Source of the DNA: an uncultured Candidatus Melainabacteria bacterium
GTDB lineage: Bacteria > Cyanobacteriota > Vampirovibrionia > Gastranaerophilales > Gastranaerophilaceae
Direction of reading: 5' to 3'
DNA: 64,000 bases
Assembly: GCA_934691935.1 (NCBI GenBank)
Contig: CAKUTH010000007.1
Span: forward strand, 234,700 to 298,699
Each line of letters begins with the position of its first letter. Within the stretch, counting starts at the first letter, position 1. Of the stretch, positions 42,426-50,694 are shown one piece after another. The position numbers were made by a program, and so were the translations under genes. A model generated the notes under the pieces. The model saw nothing but the letters and a program-made list of their open reading frames with translations, was not told the DNA's origin and made no database searches.

Positions 42426-43352
42426 TTATTTTTTCGAATTGGTTACTTTATATTTTGTGTAAACAAGCTCATCTTTTCCACTAAAAATATTTTTTAAGCT
42501 ATCACCACCGAACTTAATTCCTGTGTCATAACCTAATTTATTTGCATAAACCCAAAAAAGGTAAACATCACGTCCATATTGGTTAGGTCCTTTTACTCCG
42601 TTCACATCCACGTCAATATTTGCACAAGTCGAAGAATAATAATCATAAGTTTTCGGTGTACCATCAGGATTATAAATAATTTCACCAGCACTGTTCGTTT
42701 TAATTCCTGTATATCGTGTTCTATCACATCCCGTGCGATTTGAACTAACTGTAAAAATAGTTCCATCTACAGTAACAAATTTATGACCTGAACCAGACTG
42801 ATAGACAGCTTCTCCGTTATTATTGTATTGAGGAACCCCATACATAATGTTGTAATAATACTTAGAACAGCCTTTTTGGTTAGGATTAAAACAAACTTGC
42901 GCACCTTTATAATATTGTGCCAAATTTTTAGTTACAGTTGTTGCAGAAACATCCTTTGGAAAAGTTAAAGAATTGTCCCCAGGTGTGCCATTATCAACAG
43001 AGGCTAACGACAATACATTTTGGAATTGCGCAAAAGCCTTTTTTGTTTTGTTAATCAAAACTTTATCTTGATATTTTGTAATCACGCTCGGCAATGTCAA
43101 CGCTGCCACAACACCGATAACCCCAAGGGTGATAAGGACTTCTGCCAAAGTAAAGGCGATTTTTCGTTTACCGTCGCAAGTGTCTACGTGCGTAGCACCT
43201 TCGGCGAAGGAAAAATTACGTAACTTCTTACTTACTTCCTTACTTCCTAACTTGCTTACGTAACTAGAGCTTAAAGCCCCCCCCCCCCATTGGGTTCTAT
43301 CCCTTGCGGTGCAAAGGTTTTCATGGTTGTTCAAATCTCTTAAATCTTCCAT
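42426..43352 (-). CDS. type IV pseudopilin-like protein with repeat-derived leader and G12 tract
   Basis: 309 residues from the ATG at 43352, which has GGAG eight bases upstream; 43379 is another possible start. The pseudopilin core begins at KRKIA/FTLAEVLITLG (near residue 65) and has the shared element DVNGVKGPNQYGRDVYLFW. No start codon lies directly before the core. The ~60 residues ahead of it are read through repeat DNA: a GTAAGTAAG-type tract, a CCTTCGCCGAAGG palindrome and twelve consecutive G (43277-43288). Normal prepilin leaders are only 5-20 residues. It may be a phase-variable gene or one damaged by repeat insertion. Confidence 0.7.
   Translation of the reverse strand: MEDLRDLNNHENLCTARDRTQWGGGALSSSYVSKLGSKEVSKKLRNFSFAEGATHVDTCDGKRKIAFTLAEVLITLGVIGVVAALTLPSVITKYQDKVLINKTKKAFAQFQNVLSLASVDNGTPGDNSLTFPKDVSATTVTKNLAQYYKGAQVCFNPNQKGCSKYYYNIMYGVPQYNNNGEAVYQSGSGHKFVTVDGTIFTVSSNRTGCDRTRYTGIKTNSAGEIIYNPDGTPKTYDYYSSTCANIDVDVNGVKGPNQYGRDVYLFWVYANKLGYDTGIKFGGDSLKNIFSGKDELVYTKYKVTNSKK
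43277..43288 (-). repeat. G12 homopolymer in a coding frame
   Basis: Twelve consecutive C on the plus strand (G on the coding strand) lie between the likely start codon and the pseudopilin core. A change of one or two bases would break the frame. Confidence 0.9.
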
Positions 43353-43379
43353 CTCATTAACTCCGTGTTCAATATTCAT

Positions 43380-43578
43380 ATATTTATTATGGCATATTTG
43401 TTAGGATTTTTCAAGAGGGGTTGTAAAGTTAGTAATAAGTATCATACACCCTCCCTAATTAGGGAAAGAACATGCTACTTTACCCCCCCTTAGGGAAGAA
43501 TATCAATTCTTACTAACTTACTTACGGACTTACTTCCTTACATAAACTCCTTAGTGCCTTATTCAACTTGCCAAAAAA
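43380..43578. repeat. repeat-filled gap between pseudopilin and GntR-type gene
   Basis: A CCCTCCCTAATTAGGG-like palindromic piece (about 43450-43466), a C-rich piece (43481-43494) and TTACTAACTTACTTAC-type tracts (43508-43545) ending in CCTTAGTGCCTTA. These are pieces also found at 50365 and 63595. Confidence 0.65.
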
Positions 43579-43606
43579 TTGTAAACTTGTCTTTACAAAT
43601 CGGCAA
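43568..43606 (+). promoter_or_regulatory. nested dyad, candidate operator of the four-winged-helix regulator
   Basis: Outer arms TTGCC (43568-43572) and GGCAA (43602-43606) enclose inner arms TTGTAAA (43579-43585) and TTTACAA (43592-43598) with a six-base centre. It lies just upstream of the -35 box of the gene. Confidence 0.5.
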
Positions 43607-43614
43607 AAAAATAT

Positions 43615-43643
43615 TTGATGTTTTTTTATAAATAGTGTATTAT
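43615..43643 (+). promoter_or_regulatory. sigma-70-type promoter
   Basis: TTGATG (43615-43620) and TATTAT (43638-43643), spacer 17. A GAGG ribosome-binding site follows at 43648-43651. Confidence 0.65.
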
Positions 43644-43658
43644 TAATGAGGTGTGAAT

Positions 43659-44792
43659 ATGAAATATACTCTTGCGCAAAAATCAAATTTAAAACAACTT
43701 AAAATTAACGATATTAATGACTCTTTGCCTGATTTGAAAGATATTAAAGAATCAAAAGCAATCGTTATTGGCAAGTGGCTTACGAACGTTATAAAAACAA
43801 ACAAATCCGTTAAGCCAAATGTTTTATTACCTACAAAACCTGATTTGGCATACCTTTTAGGGGTTAGTATAGGTACAATTCAAAACGCGTTGAGATATAT
43901 TGAGGACTTGGGATTTGTAGAATCCAAACAGTGTATTGGAACTATTGTAAAAGATCCAAACAATACCGAAAGCGGTTTGAGAAAACTCACCTCTAAGCGT
44001 GAAGTTGCGATTACTGAAATAAAAAAATATATAATAGAAAATAAATTAAAAGTGGGCGAAAACATGCCATCATCAAGGGCTTTGGCAAAAGTCATTGGAT
44101 GCTCGACAAATACCACAAGGCTTGCGCTTGAATATTTAGGAACAATTAATATTCTGGAACACAAATTTAAAAATTCAAACGAAACTGGTTGGGAGATAAT
44201 TTCTACTAATTTTGTACTTGATGAAATTATGGATAACAGCACGCTTGTCAAAAAAGTTGAAGAAGATTTGAAAAACTATATTTCTAACAACTTGAGAACA
44301 GGTGATAAAATGCCTGCACATGCTGAACTTTCTGAAAAGTTGTCTGTTAGCATCAAAACAATTCATGATGCGCTAAAATCTTTAATTGACCAAGGCATAT
44401 TATTTGCCAGACGTGGCAGATACGGCACAACAGTGCTAAGAATGCCATCAGAAGCAGGAATTGGCGAAAAACCAGAAACTTCAATATTTGCACCTGCACC
44501 AGAAACTGCATTTTATTATTATGAAAGAACTCAAAATCATATCAAAAAAATGATTGCAAAAAATTATGAAATAGGTTCAAAACTTCCATCAATCAAAGAA
44601 CTTTCAAAAGAGCTTGACTTAAGCCCTAACACTATCAGAAAAGCGTTTCATAATCTTGCAAACGAAGGTTATTTGGCTTTTTCAAGAGGTCGTTATGGCG
44701 GAACTTTTGTTATAGATATACCAGAAACCGACGAACAAACGTTTAAATGGCTTGCAGTAAATCCTCAATATGCAAAAACTTACAAAAACTAA
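43659..44792 (+). CDS. regulator with four tandem GntR-type winged-helix domains
   Basis: 377 residues from the ATG at 43659 (GAGG seven bases before; a GTG at 43653 is the other option). Four GntR-like winged helices can be read one after another, at about 32-95, 114-180, 197-260 and 288-350. Each has a basin like LPTKPDLAYLLGVSIGTIQN, MPSSRALAKVIGCSTNTTRL, MPAHAELSEKLSVSIKTIHD or LPSIKELSKELDLSPNTIRK, followed by a wing (RGRYGTTV, RGRYGGTF). The second is the most diverged. No ligand-binding domain follows, unlike ordinary GntR regulators. It probably binds DNA at several half-sites and may bind the dyad upstream. Confidence 0.8.
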   Translation: MKYTLAQKSNLKQLKINDINDSLPDLKDIKESKAIVIGKWLTNVIKTNKSVKPNVLLPTKPDLAYLLGVSIGTIQNALRYIEDLGFVESKQCIGTIVKDPNNTESGLRKLTSKREVAITEIKKYIIENKLKVGENMPSSRALAKVIGCSTNTTRLALEYLGTINILEHKFKNSNETGWEIISTNFVLDEIMDNSTLVKKVEEDLKNYISNNLRTGDKMPAHAELSEKLSVSIKTIHDALKSLIDQGILFARRGRYGTTVLRMPSEAGIGEKPETSIFAPAPETAFYYYERTQNHIKKMIAKNYEIGSKLPSIKELSKELDLSPNTIRKAFHNLANEGYLAFSRGRYGGTFVIDIPETDEQTFKWLAVNPQYAKTYKN

Positions 44793-44808
44793 TAACGCAA
44801 AACTTTTG

Positions 44809-44823
44809 TGATAAAATAATCTT
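44809..44823 (+). promoter_or_regulatory. extended -10 box of a likely leaderless message
   Basis: TGATAAAAT (44809-44817) and six bases before the ATG at 44824; preceded by TTTTG as in the copies before 24441 and 61573. Confidence 0.5.
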
Positions 44824-45729
44824 ATGTATATATGTAAAGAATGTAATAGCAAATATAAAATCAAACCCGATTATTGTGATTGTGGAAATGATACCTTTGA
44901 TTATGTTGAGGACAAACCTACACTAAAGCCTTTGACTTTGGAAGAAAAATCGGAGTTTGTTTCTCGAGTTTTTTTCGCAATATGTTTGCTTATGGCAATT
45001 TTAGTATGGTTTATTCCTGTTGGCAAAAAACCTTCAGAAAATAAAGGTACTGCGCCAAAAGTTCAAAAATTGCAACCAGTTGGCACAATTCCTGATATTA
45101 ATAGAATTTGGAATGATACACCAGCCTATATGCCCAAAACAGTTGAGCAACAATCGGTTACACAACCAGTAATACCAAGCTCAGAGCCTATTATTTTAAC
45201 TCCAACAGGAAGTTTTCCTGAGCAAAAAAAAAATCTAATACAACCGAAAAAAGAAATAAATAAAACGCAACCCCTATCAACAAAGCCTAAAGAACAAGTT
45301 AATACTGGCAAGAAACAAGTTTTAACACCGACTCATAAACTTGCTACAGCTTCGACAACAAAACCTGTACAAAAAGTAAAACCGACTCAGCCAAAAAAAA
45401 TCGAAGCACCAAAGCCAGTATACAACCCTAAAAGCCCAGTTATGATTGAATATAAAACAAAACTTAGGGCTACGTTGTTTTCTAAATTTGCAGTAGGTAG
45501 TATCAAAGGTTCGGGCACTTGTGCAATTAGTTTTTCTGTTGACAAAAATGGAAAGCTAATAAACAGAAAGTTTACTAAAGAATCAGACAACAAGAGTCTT
45601 AATGATGCTGTGTATTATATGTTGATGAGTGTTCCATATTTTTCAGTGCCACCTACAGAATATAATGGAAGTCCGATAAGTATGACTTTTTCAATAGATA
45701 ACGGCAACTACGAAATTGCGATATATTAA
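44824..45729 (+). CDS. TonB-like protein with an N-terminal zinc ribbon
   Basis: 301 residues. A cytoplasmic start carries four Cys (CKECNSKYKIKPDYCDCG), a likely zinc ribbon. One membrane helix lies at about 43-63 (VFFAICLLMAILVWFIPV). A long Pro/Thr/Lys/Gln-rich periplasmic stretch (about 65-195) is followed by a TonB C-terminal domain (LRATLFSKFAVGSIKGSGTC; AISFSVDKNGKLINRKFTKE). TonB-type proteins span the periplasm and pass energy to outer-membrane receptors. A zinc ribbon at the cytoplasmic end is not usual. No exbBD genes are near. It converges with a second TonB-C protein. Confidence 0.75.
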   Translation: MYICKECNSKYKIKPDYCDCGNDTFDYVEDKPTLKPLTLEEKSEFVSRVFFAICLLMAILVWFIPVGKKPSENKGTAPKVQKLQPVGTIPDINRIWNDTPAYMPKTVEQQSVTQPVIPSSEPIILTPTGSFPEQKKNLIQPKKEINKTQPLSTKPKEQVNTGKKQVLTPTHKLATASTTKPVQKVKPTQPKKIEAPKPVYNPKSPVMIEYKTKLRATLFSKFAVGSIKGSGTCAISFSVDKNGKLINRKFTKESDNKSLNDAVYYMLMSVPYFSVPPTEYNGSPISMTFSIDNGNYEIAIY

Positions 45730-45735
45730 ACACAA

Positions 45736-46479
45736 TTACAAACTAAAGTTAAAATTCAAAATAATCACTAGTTCTTCATTAAAAAAGTTTTCTGGGAAAG
45801 GTTTAAATGGCGTAGCTGATTTTATGGCATTGCCTGCATTTTCATCCAATTCTTTTATTTTTGACGATTTCAAAATCTGACATTTTTTTACTGTACCGTC
45901 ACGGTTAAGAGTTAATGCCATTTGCACAAGCAAATCTTTTTGACCCTTTGCTAGTATATCAATATGTTTTCTTGATGGAACTTTCCATGCTTTTTTAACT
46001 TTTTCACGAACTTCCTTTGCATAAGGTTCATAGTTTACATATTTTCCATCTGGTGAAAATACAAAAGACTCTTTTTCTGAAACAAAAATCTGAACAGCAT
46101 GCAATTTTCCTGACGGATAATCGTAGATAATCCTGCATTTTTGCAACTCAGGACGTCTAAACGTAACATATTTTAGCTCATTTGTATCAAAATTATAAAC
46201 AAGCTCAGCACCGTAATTTTTCACATAACGGTACGCGCTATTTTGCGTTCCATCATTTGGAATTAATGTAAAATCATGATAATATTTTGGATATTTATCC
46301 GTTTTTACATACGGTTTTATTCTGGAAAAAATTACCGATAACATTTCGTTAACTTTTTCATAACTAGAAGTTTGAACTGGCGTCAACAATTGTGGCTCAA
46401 TTTTCTTATACATAGTCACTGCAAAAGATTGCGATGAAGCCATTAGCACTATAATACATAAAATTAAAAACTTTTTCAT
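45736..46479 (-). CDS. secreted protein with a TonB C-terminal domain
   Basis: 247 residues. Signal peptide MKKFLILCIIVLMASSQSFA. A middle domain of unknown type has YHDFTLIPNDGTQNSAYRYV and YDYPSGKLHAVQIFVSEKES. The C-terminal ~85 residues (VKKAWKVPSRKHIDILAKG, ALTLNRDGTVKKCQILKSS, ATPFKPFPENFF) match the TonB_C/TolA_C fold. It lacks a membrane anchor apart from the signal peptide, so it is probably periplasmic. It ends six bases from the convergent TonB-like gene. Confidence 0.7.
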   Translation of the reverse strand: MKKFLILCIIVLMASSQSFAVTMYKKIEPQLLTPVQTSSYEKVNEMLSVIFSRIKPYVKTDKYPKYYHDFTLIPNDGTQNSAYRYVKNYGAELVYNFDTNELKYVTFRRPELQKCRIIYDYPSGKLHAVQIFVSEKESFVFSPDGKYVNYEPYAKEVREKVKKAWKVPSRKHIDILAKGQKDLLVQMALTLNRDGTVKKCQILKSSKIKELDENAGNAIKSATPFKPFPENFFNEELVIILNFNFSL

Positions 46480-46631
46480 AATAAACCCTTGTGAAAATTA
46501 TAACACAAACATTTAAGATTTGTAAAATTTTCTATAAAATTCCTAAAGTTTTTACAAAAACAAGCCGATATAAAAAATATGATTGACATTTAAAAAGAGA
46601 TTATTAAATATTTATCAGAAAGGATGTTTGT

Positions 46632-46949
46632 ATGTCGTCAATCAGTTCAATTGCAAGTTCGCAATCTTATGGAATAATAGCGGGAGCATCACAACAGTGT
46701 AATGCTTTAAAAGAAGAAACCATTCAAAAGCTGTTAGCTTTGGGGATTGACCCTTCAACCGTTACTTCAGAAGCACAGGCACAATTACTTATAGCGCAGG
46801 CGGAGGCTGCCAAGAATAAACAGAACAATCCAGAACAAGAAGAAGGAGGAAATCAGCAAGAGAAGCAGAAAGCAGAATTGTTACAACAGAATATTTTTAA
46901 CACAATGGATATGATTTCATTGAGCAACAAGTTGATTTTAGGTTTATAA
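46632..46949 (+). CDS. small Gln-rich protein, unknown
   Basis: 105 residues with AAAGGA nine bases before the ATG. The first part is Ser/Ala-rich (MSSISSIASSQSYGIIAGAS), followed by a helix, a Gln/Glu/Asn-rich polar stretch and a final helix (IFNTMDMISLSNKLILGL). There is no signal peptide. It has a strong terminator, so it is a single-gene unit. I do not recognise it; the start resembles small flagellar or secretion accessory proteins only in composition. Confidence 0.6.
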   Translation: MSSISSIASSQSYGIIAGASQQCNALKEETIQKLLALGIDPSTVTSEAQAQLLIAQAEAAKNKQNNPEQEEGGNQQEKQKAELLQQNIFNTMDMISLSNKLILGL

Positions 46950-46965
46950 AAACCTTTGAGAATTG

Positions 46966-46993
46966 AAAAGGCGGGATTTTACACCCGCCTTTT
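46966..46993 (+). terminator. intrinsic terminator
   Basis: AAAAGGCGGG / CCCGCCTTTT hairpin followed by a T-rich tail, ends the 46632 gene. Confidence 0.85.
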
Positions 46994-47159
46994 GATTTTT
47001 TATGATTAAAATATATTACTATAAATTGCCGTAGCGGGGAGTAAATTATCTCGAAAATTTTTCTAATAATAATTGTGAGATTTTTTAGGTTAGGTCATTT
47101 TGAAATTTTGCAAAAAATCTCTTAAAAATATTCAAAATGACAATAACAAAAGGGTTTAC

Positions 47160-49265
47160 ATGAAAAAATTTATTATTTTAATGACTTTATTGCTATGCGC
47201 AATCACTAATACGAACGCGTCTGAGCTTGTAAAACAACAAAGCAAATATCCTGATTATTCTTATATGTATTTGGGCGCTGATAAGTTTGAGAAAATAAAT
47301 AGGAAAATTTTTAATTTTAATCTCGGGCTTAATAAATATGCAATACGACCAGTGCATATTCTTTGGTCATCAATAATGCCTGAATACGGGATAGATAGAA
47401 TTCACAGTGCTTACAAAAATATTGAATATCCAAAAAGGTTGGTAAGCAGTCTTATCCAAAAAGATTTCAAAACTTCTGGCACAGAAACCGTTCGTTTTTT
47501 GGCGAATACGACAATTGGACTCGGAGGGTTATTTGACCCTGCAAAAAGTTTATTTCACATAGAACCAACAACAGAAGATATGGAACAAGCATTGACCAAA
47601 TGTAAATGTTGTTCTGGGCCTTATGTGGTTTTACCAGTAATGAACGGAACTACAACGCGCGGAATTGCAGGAAAAATCCTTGATACTTCACTAAACCCGA
47701 CAACTTATGTCGCAACGCCAATACTTGCAATGGTTAAAGCTGGATTGACAGTGAACAGAACATCTTATATGCAACCGCTTATCAAGATGATTGAATCAAA
47801 CTACGCAGATCCATACGAAATTGCAAGAAAAATGTACGCCCTCGATTCATACATAAAGACTAATAATTTTGACAGAAAAGAAAATCTTGAAAACGGGTTT
47901 AAAAACATCAATCCGTTGGAAGGTTTGCCACCAGACATAAACCCTGAGCTTGTTTTGGATAAACGCAAAGATAATACACAAAACCAAGAAGTTTTGACTG
48001 TCGCTGAGATAATGAAAGGTGGAGCAAACATAGACAATATTATATTGAAAAACTATGGCACAAATAATAATGCCAAACTTCTTGCCGATATGATTTTATT
48101 TGACTATAAACCTCAAAGCCCAGTTGTAGATTCAATGAGAACCGCTCTTTTTGACATGCCTGAGATTAACAAATCAATTTGGAATGAGCTATCCGTGTGG
48201 AATAGAAGTTTTGCTCAAAAAATCAAAACCTCGTCTGTCAACATAACACCTGACAAAGAAAATTATAAATTCAGATATATAATGCAAAAAGATAAAAATT
48301 CACCACTTGCAATAGTTTACCCGTCAATCGGCGAAGGTATTCAATCTCATCATGCTGTTGTGATGGCAAAATTATTTTATGATGAAGGATATTCTGTAGT
48401 AATACAGGGCAGTCATTTTCAATGGGAATATGTAAAAAGCATGCCAGATGGTTATTTCCCTGGAATTCCAACAAATGATATTAAATACTTAAAAAAAGTG
48501 ACATCAAAAATCGTAGAAAAATTAGAAACCAAATATGATTGCAAATTCCCGCAAAAGACTGTAATCGGAACATCAATGGGAGCTTTTGCAACGCTATTTC
48601 TTGCTGATAGCGAAAACAAAGAAAACACACTAAATATAACAAAATACATATCAATTTGCCCGCCAATTGAGTTGACTTACGCAATGACGCAAATTGACAA
48701 AAATGGCGAAGAATGGCATAAATTCGACGATAAATTAAAAAATCAAGTCGCACAAACTGCCTCTAAAGTTGTTCAACTTGCGAACACAAAAGATGAAAAG
48801 AATTTTTCAATCGGCACATTGCCCTTTACTGAAGAAGAAGGTAAATTAATAACAGGATTTGTCCTGCATCAAAAACTTTCTGATTTAGTCTTTACGCTCG
48901 AAAAAACGCCTAAAAATAAGGTAACTGATATTTACGAAACACTGAACAATATGAATTACAGAGATTACATGGAAAAATATTTTCTTGGAGATAACTACAA
49001 ATCAATTGATGATATTGCAGACAATACAAGCCTTTTGTCGCTCGCTCAATTCCTGCAAACCAACTCTAATTACAAAATTTACCACTCAATAGACGATTAT
49101 CTTGTCAATCAAACCCAATTGAAAAAACTTAAAATTTGCACAGGCAAAAAAATGACTCTGCTGAGTAATGGAGCTCATTTAGGATTTATGTATACCCCAG
49201 AATTTCTCGAGGATTTAAAAAAAGAAATTTCACTTACTCAAAAAACTTCATTCCTAAATCCGTAG
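47160..49265 (+). CDS. MlaA-alpha/beta-hydrolase fusion protein
   Basis: 701 residues from the ATG at 47160 (AAAGGG before it). A hydrophobic signal (MKKFIILMTLLLCAITNTNA) is followed by an MlaA/VacJ domain at about 33-250: FEKINRKIFNFNLGLNKYAI, FLANTTIGLGGLFDPA, TTEDMEQALTKCKC. MlaA removes surface phospholipids from the outer membrane. A second domain (~375-690) has an alpha/beta-hydrolase fold: nucleophile elbow GTSMGAFA near 469 and a late His in NGAHLGFM near 671. Fusion of the two suggests a lipase or esterase acting on phospholipids taken by MlaA. No mlaBCDEF genes are adjacent. The 3' end overlaps the convergent hydE. Confidence 0.82.
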   Translation: MKKFIILMTLLLCAITNTNASELVKQQSKYPDYSYMYLGADKFEKINRKIFNFNLGLNKYAIRPVHILWSSIMPEYGIDRIHSAYKNIEYPKRLVSSLIQKDFKTSGTETVRFLANTTIGLGGLFDPAKSLFHIEPTTEDMEQALTKCKCCSGPYVVLPVMNGTTTRGIAGKILDTSLNPTTYVATPILAMVKAGLTVNRTSYMQPLIKMIESNYADPYEIARKMYALDSYIKTNNFDRKENLENGFKNINPLEGLPPDINPELVLDKRKDNTQNQEVLTVAEIMKGGANIDNIILKNYGTNNNAKLLADMILFDYKPQSPVVDSMRTALFDMPEINKSIWNELSVWNRSFAQKIKTSSVNITPDKENYKFRYIMQKDKNSPLAIVYPSIGEGIQSHHAVVMAKLFYDEGYSVVIQGSHFQWEYVKSMPDGYFPGIPTNDIKYLKKVTSKIVEKLETKYDCKFPQKTVIGTSMGAFATLFLADSENKENTLNITKYISICPPIELTYAMTQIDKNGEEWHKFDDKLKNQVAQTASKVVQLANTKDEKNFSIGTLPFTEEEGKLITGFVLHQKLSDLVFTLEKTPKNKVTDIYETLNNMNYRDYMEKYFLGDNYKSIDDIADNTSLLSLAQFLQTNSNYKIYHSIDDYLVNQTQLKKLKICTGKKMTLLSNGAHLGFMYTPEFLEDLKKEISLTQKTSFLNP

Positions 49266-50227
49266 CCTCGTGATATGTGCCTACCAATAGAATTAATTTT
49301 ATTTTCAATACAATTTCTACATTGCGACGGGTTTTCGTTAATGCAAATTTTATTTGGGTAAATCTCGTATTTTGCCCGATATTCAGTAGTTGTAACATTC
49401 GGCATAACTACGTTTGCTCCACTTTGCAAGGCAATTATTCGCCCATTTGGGTTTAACGTTTCCATAGCTGTCGTTGCTGGAATATTTATATCTTTTAAAA
49501 GAATTCTTGTTAGTGCCATAACCTTTAATGCTAATGTAAAATCGCCGTTTGGGCAGTCCTTCAGCGGAGTGTGAGGGTGAGCTATAAATGGTCCTATACC
49601 AACCATATCAGCATTAATCTCTTTGAAAAACAAAATATCATCCGCCAACGATTCTATTGTCTGCTCAGGCAAGCCCACCAAACACCCTGTTCCTGTTTCA
49701 TATCCAAGTTTTTTTAGGTCTTTTAAACATCTTATGCGATTATTAAAATCCATTGATGGATGCATTTTTTTGTATAAACTTTTGTCCGTTGTTTCTATTC
49801 TAATCAAGTACCTGTCAGCACCAGCATCTTTGAAAGCCTTGTAATCCTCAAAACTCCTTTCTCCGACGCTCAAAGTAAGAGCAACATCAAAATTTTTAAT
49901 ACCCTTTATTATCTTACAAATCAAATCCTTTGAATAAAATTCGTCCTCTCCAGATTGCAAAACCACTGTACGGTAACCCATCTCGACAGCTTTCTGCGCA
50001 TAAAAAATCACATCATCAGGCTCAATCCTATATCGTTCAATATTTTTGTTTGGAGCTCGAAGTCCACAATACTTACATTGACACTTACAAATATTAGAAA
50101 ATTCAATCAACCCGCGCAAATGTACTTCATCTCCGACGTTTTCTTTTCTAATTTTATCTGCCATTGAAAAAATTAAATCATTTTTGCTATTGTCTTTTAA
50201 TATAGAAATAAGTTCGTTTTTATTCAT
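49238..50227 (-). CDS. hydE: [FeFe]-hydrogenase maturase HydE
   Basis: 329 residues, radical SAM. The cluster motif is C47-x3-C51-x2-C54 (ICKCQCKYCGLR), preceded by VHLRGLIEFSN as in HydE. GYRTVVLQSGED and LSVGERSFEDYKAFKDAGAD follow. The C-terminal Cys residues (CRNCIENKI) may hold the second cluster. HydE helps build the dithiolate ligand of the H-cluster. hydF, hydG and the hydrogenase are not in the window. PylB is the nearest alternative, but no pyrrolysine genes are present. TATTAT ends six bases before the ATG. Confidence 0.85.
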   Translation of the reverse strand: MNKNELISILKDNSKNDLIFSMADKIRKENVGDEVHLRGLIEFSNICKCQCKYCGLRAPNKNIERYRIEPDDVIFYAQKAVEMGYRTVVLQSGEDEFYSKDLICKIIKGIKNFDVALTLSVGERSFEDYKAFKDAGADRYLIRIETTDKSLYKKMHPSMDFNNRIRCLKDLKKLGYETGTGCLVGLPEQTIESLADDILFFKEINADMVGIGPFIAHPHTPLKDCPNGDFTLALKVMALTRILLKDINIPATTAMETLNPNGRIIALQSGANVVMPNVTTTEYRAKYEIYPNKICINENPSQCRNCIENKINSIGRHISRGYGFRNEVF

Positions 50228-50242
50228 AAATAAATAATAACA
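50228..50242 (-). promoter_or_regulatory. extended -10 box of a likely leaderless hydE message
   Basis: On the minus strand TGTTATTAT ends six bases before the hydE ATG, with no Shine-Dalgarno. Confidence 0.45.
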
Positions 50243-50264
50243 TACAAATTTGCAAAATGTGACG

Positions 50265-50585
50265 TAGTAATCTCATTAATATTCAACTACTTTGCGATTG
50301 CGACGTCCTCACTGCGTTCGTCCTCGCAATGACATGCTTTTTAAAGGCGAGGGTAAAGTCGCATAATATCTTACTAACCTACTTACCTACTAACCTACTT
50401 ACTTACATAAACACCTTAGTGCCCTAGTATCTTAGTATCCTCTTACTTACCTTATCAGTTTCGTTGTTGGGCTAGAAAGCCCAACCTACAAACGACAAAC
50501 TACAAACTAACCCACGTTTGAGCATTAACAATGCGAAAACATGTGGGGTCAAGTCATTCCAAAATCATAAACAAATTAATAAAAA
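50265..50585. repeat. mosaic of at least four dispersed repeat families
   Basis: From left to right: a palindromic piece built on TGCGATTGCGA...TCGCAATGACA (about 50289-50335); AAAGGCGAGGGTAAAGTCGC (50343-50362), which recurs near 63550; TTACTAACCTACTTACC tracts with CCTTAGTGCCCTAGTATC (50370-50450); and a GTTGGGCT...AGCCCAAC palindrome (50467-50481). No gene is visible. Confidence 0.7.
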
Positions 50586-50666
50586 TGTCGGAGATGGGAC
50601 TTGAACCCACACAGATTACTCCATACGCACCTGAAACGTACGTGTCTACCATTCCACCACTCCGAC
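50586..50666 (-). tRNA. tRNA-Leu(CAG)
   Basis: 81 bases, no encoded CCA. Acceptor GTCGGAG/CTCCGAC with discriminator A; anticodon loop TTCAGGT (anticodon CAG) on stem TACGT/GCGTA; a class II variable arm; T-arm TGGGTTCAAGTCCCA. Confidence 0.94.
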
Positions 50667-50694
50667 ATATCGATTTTTATTAGATTTTCAAATA

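Noticed and set aside
49238..50227. HydE-like protein as biotin synthase (BioB) or PylB
   Set aside because: The VHLRGLIEFSN start and the segment after the cluster fit HydE better; no biotin or pyrrolysine genes are nearby.
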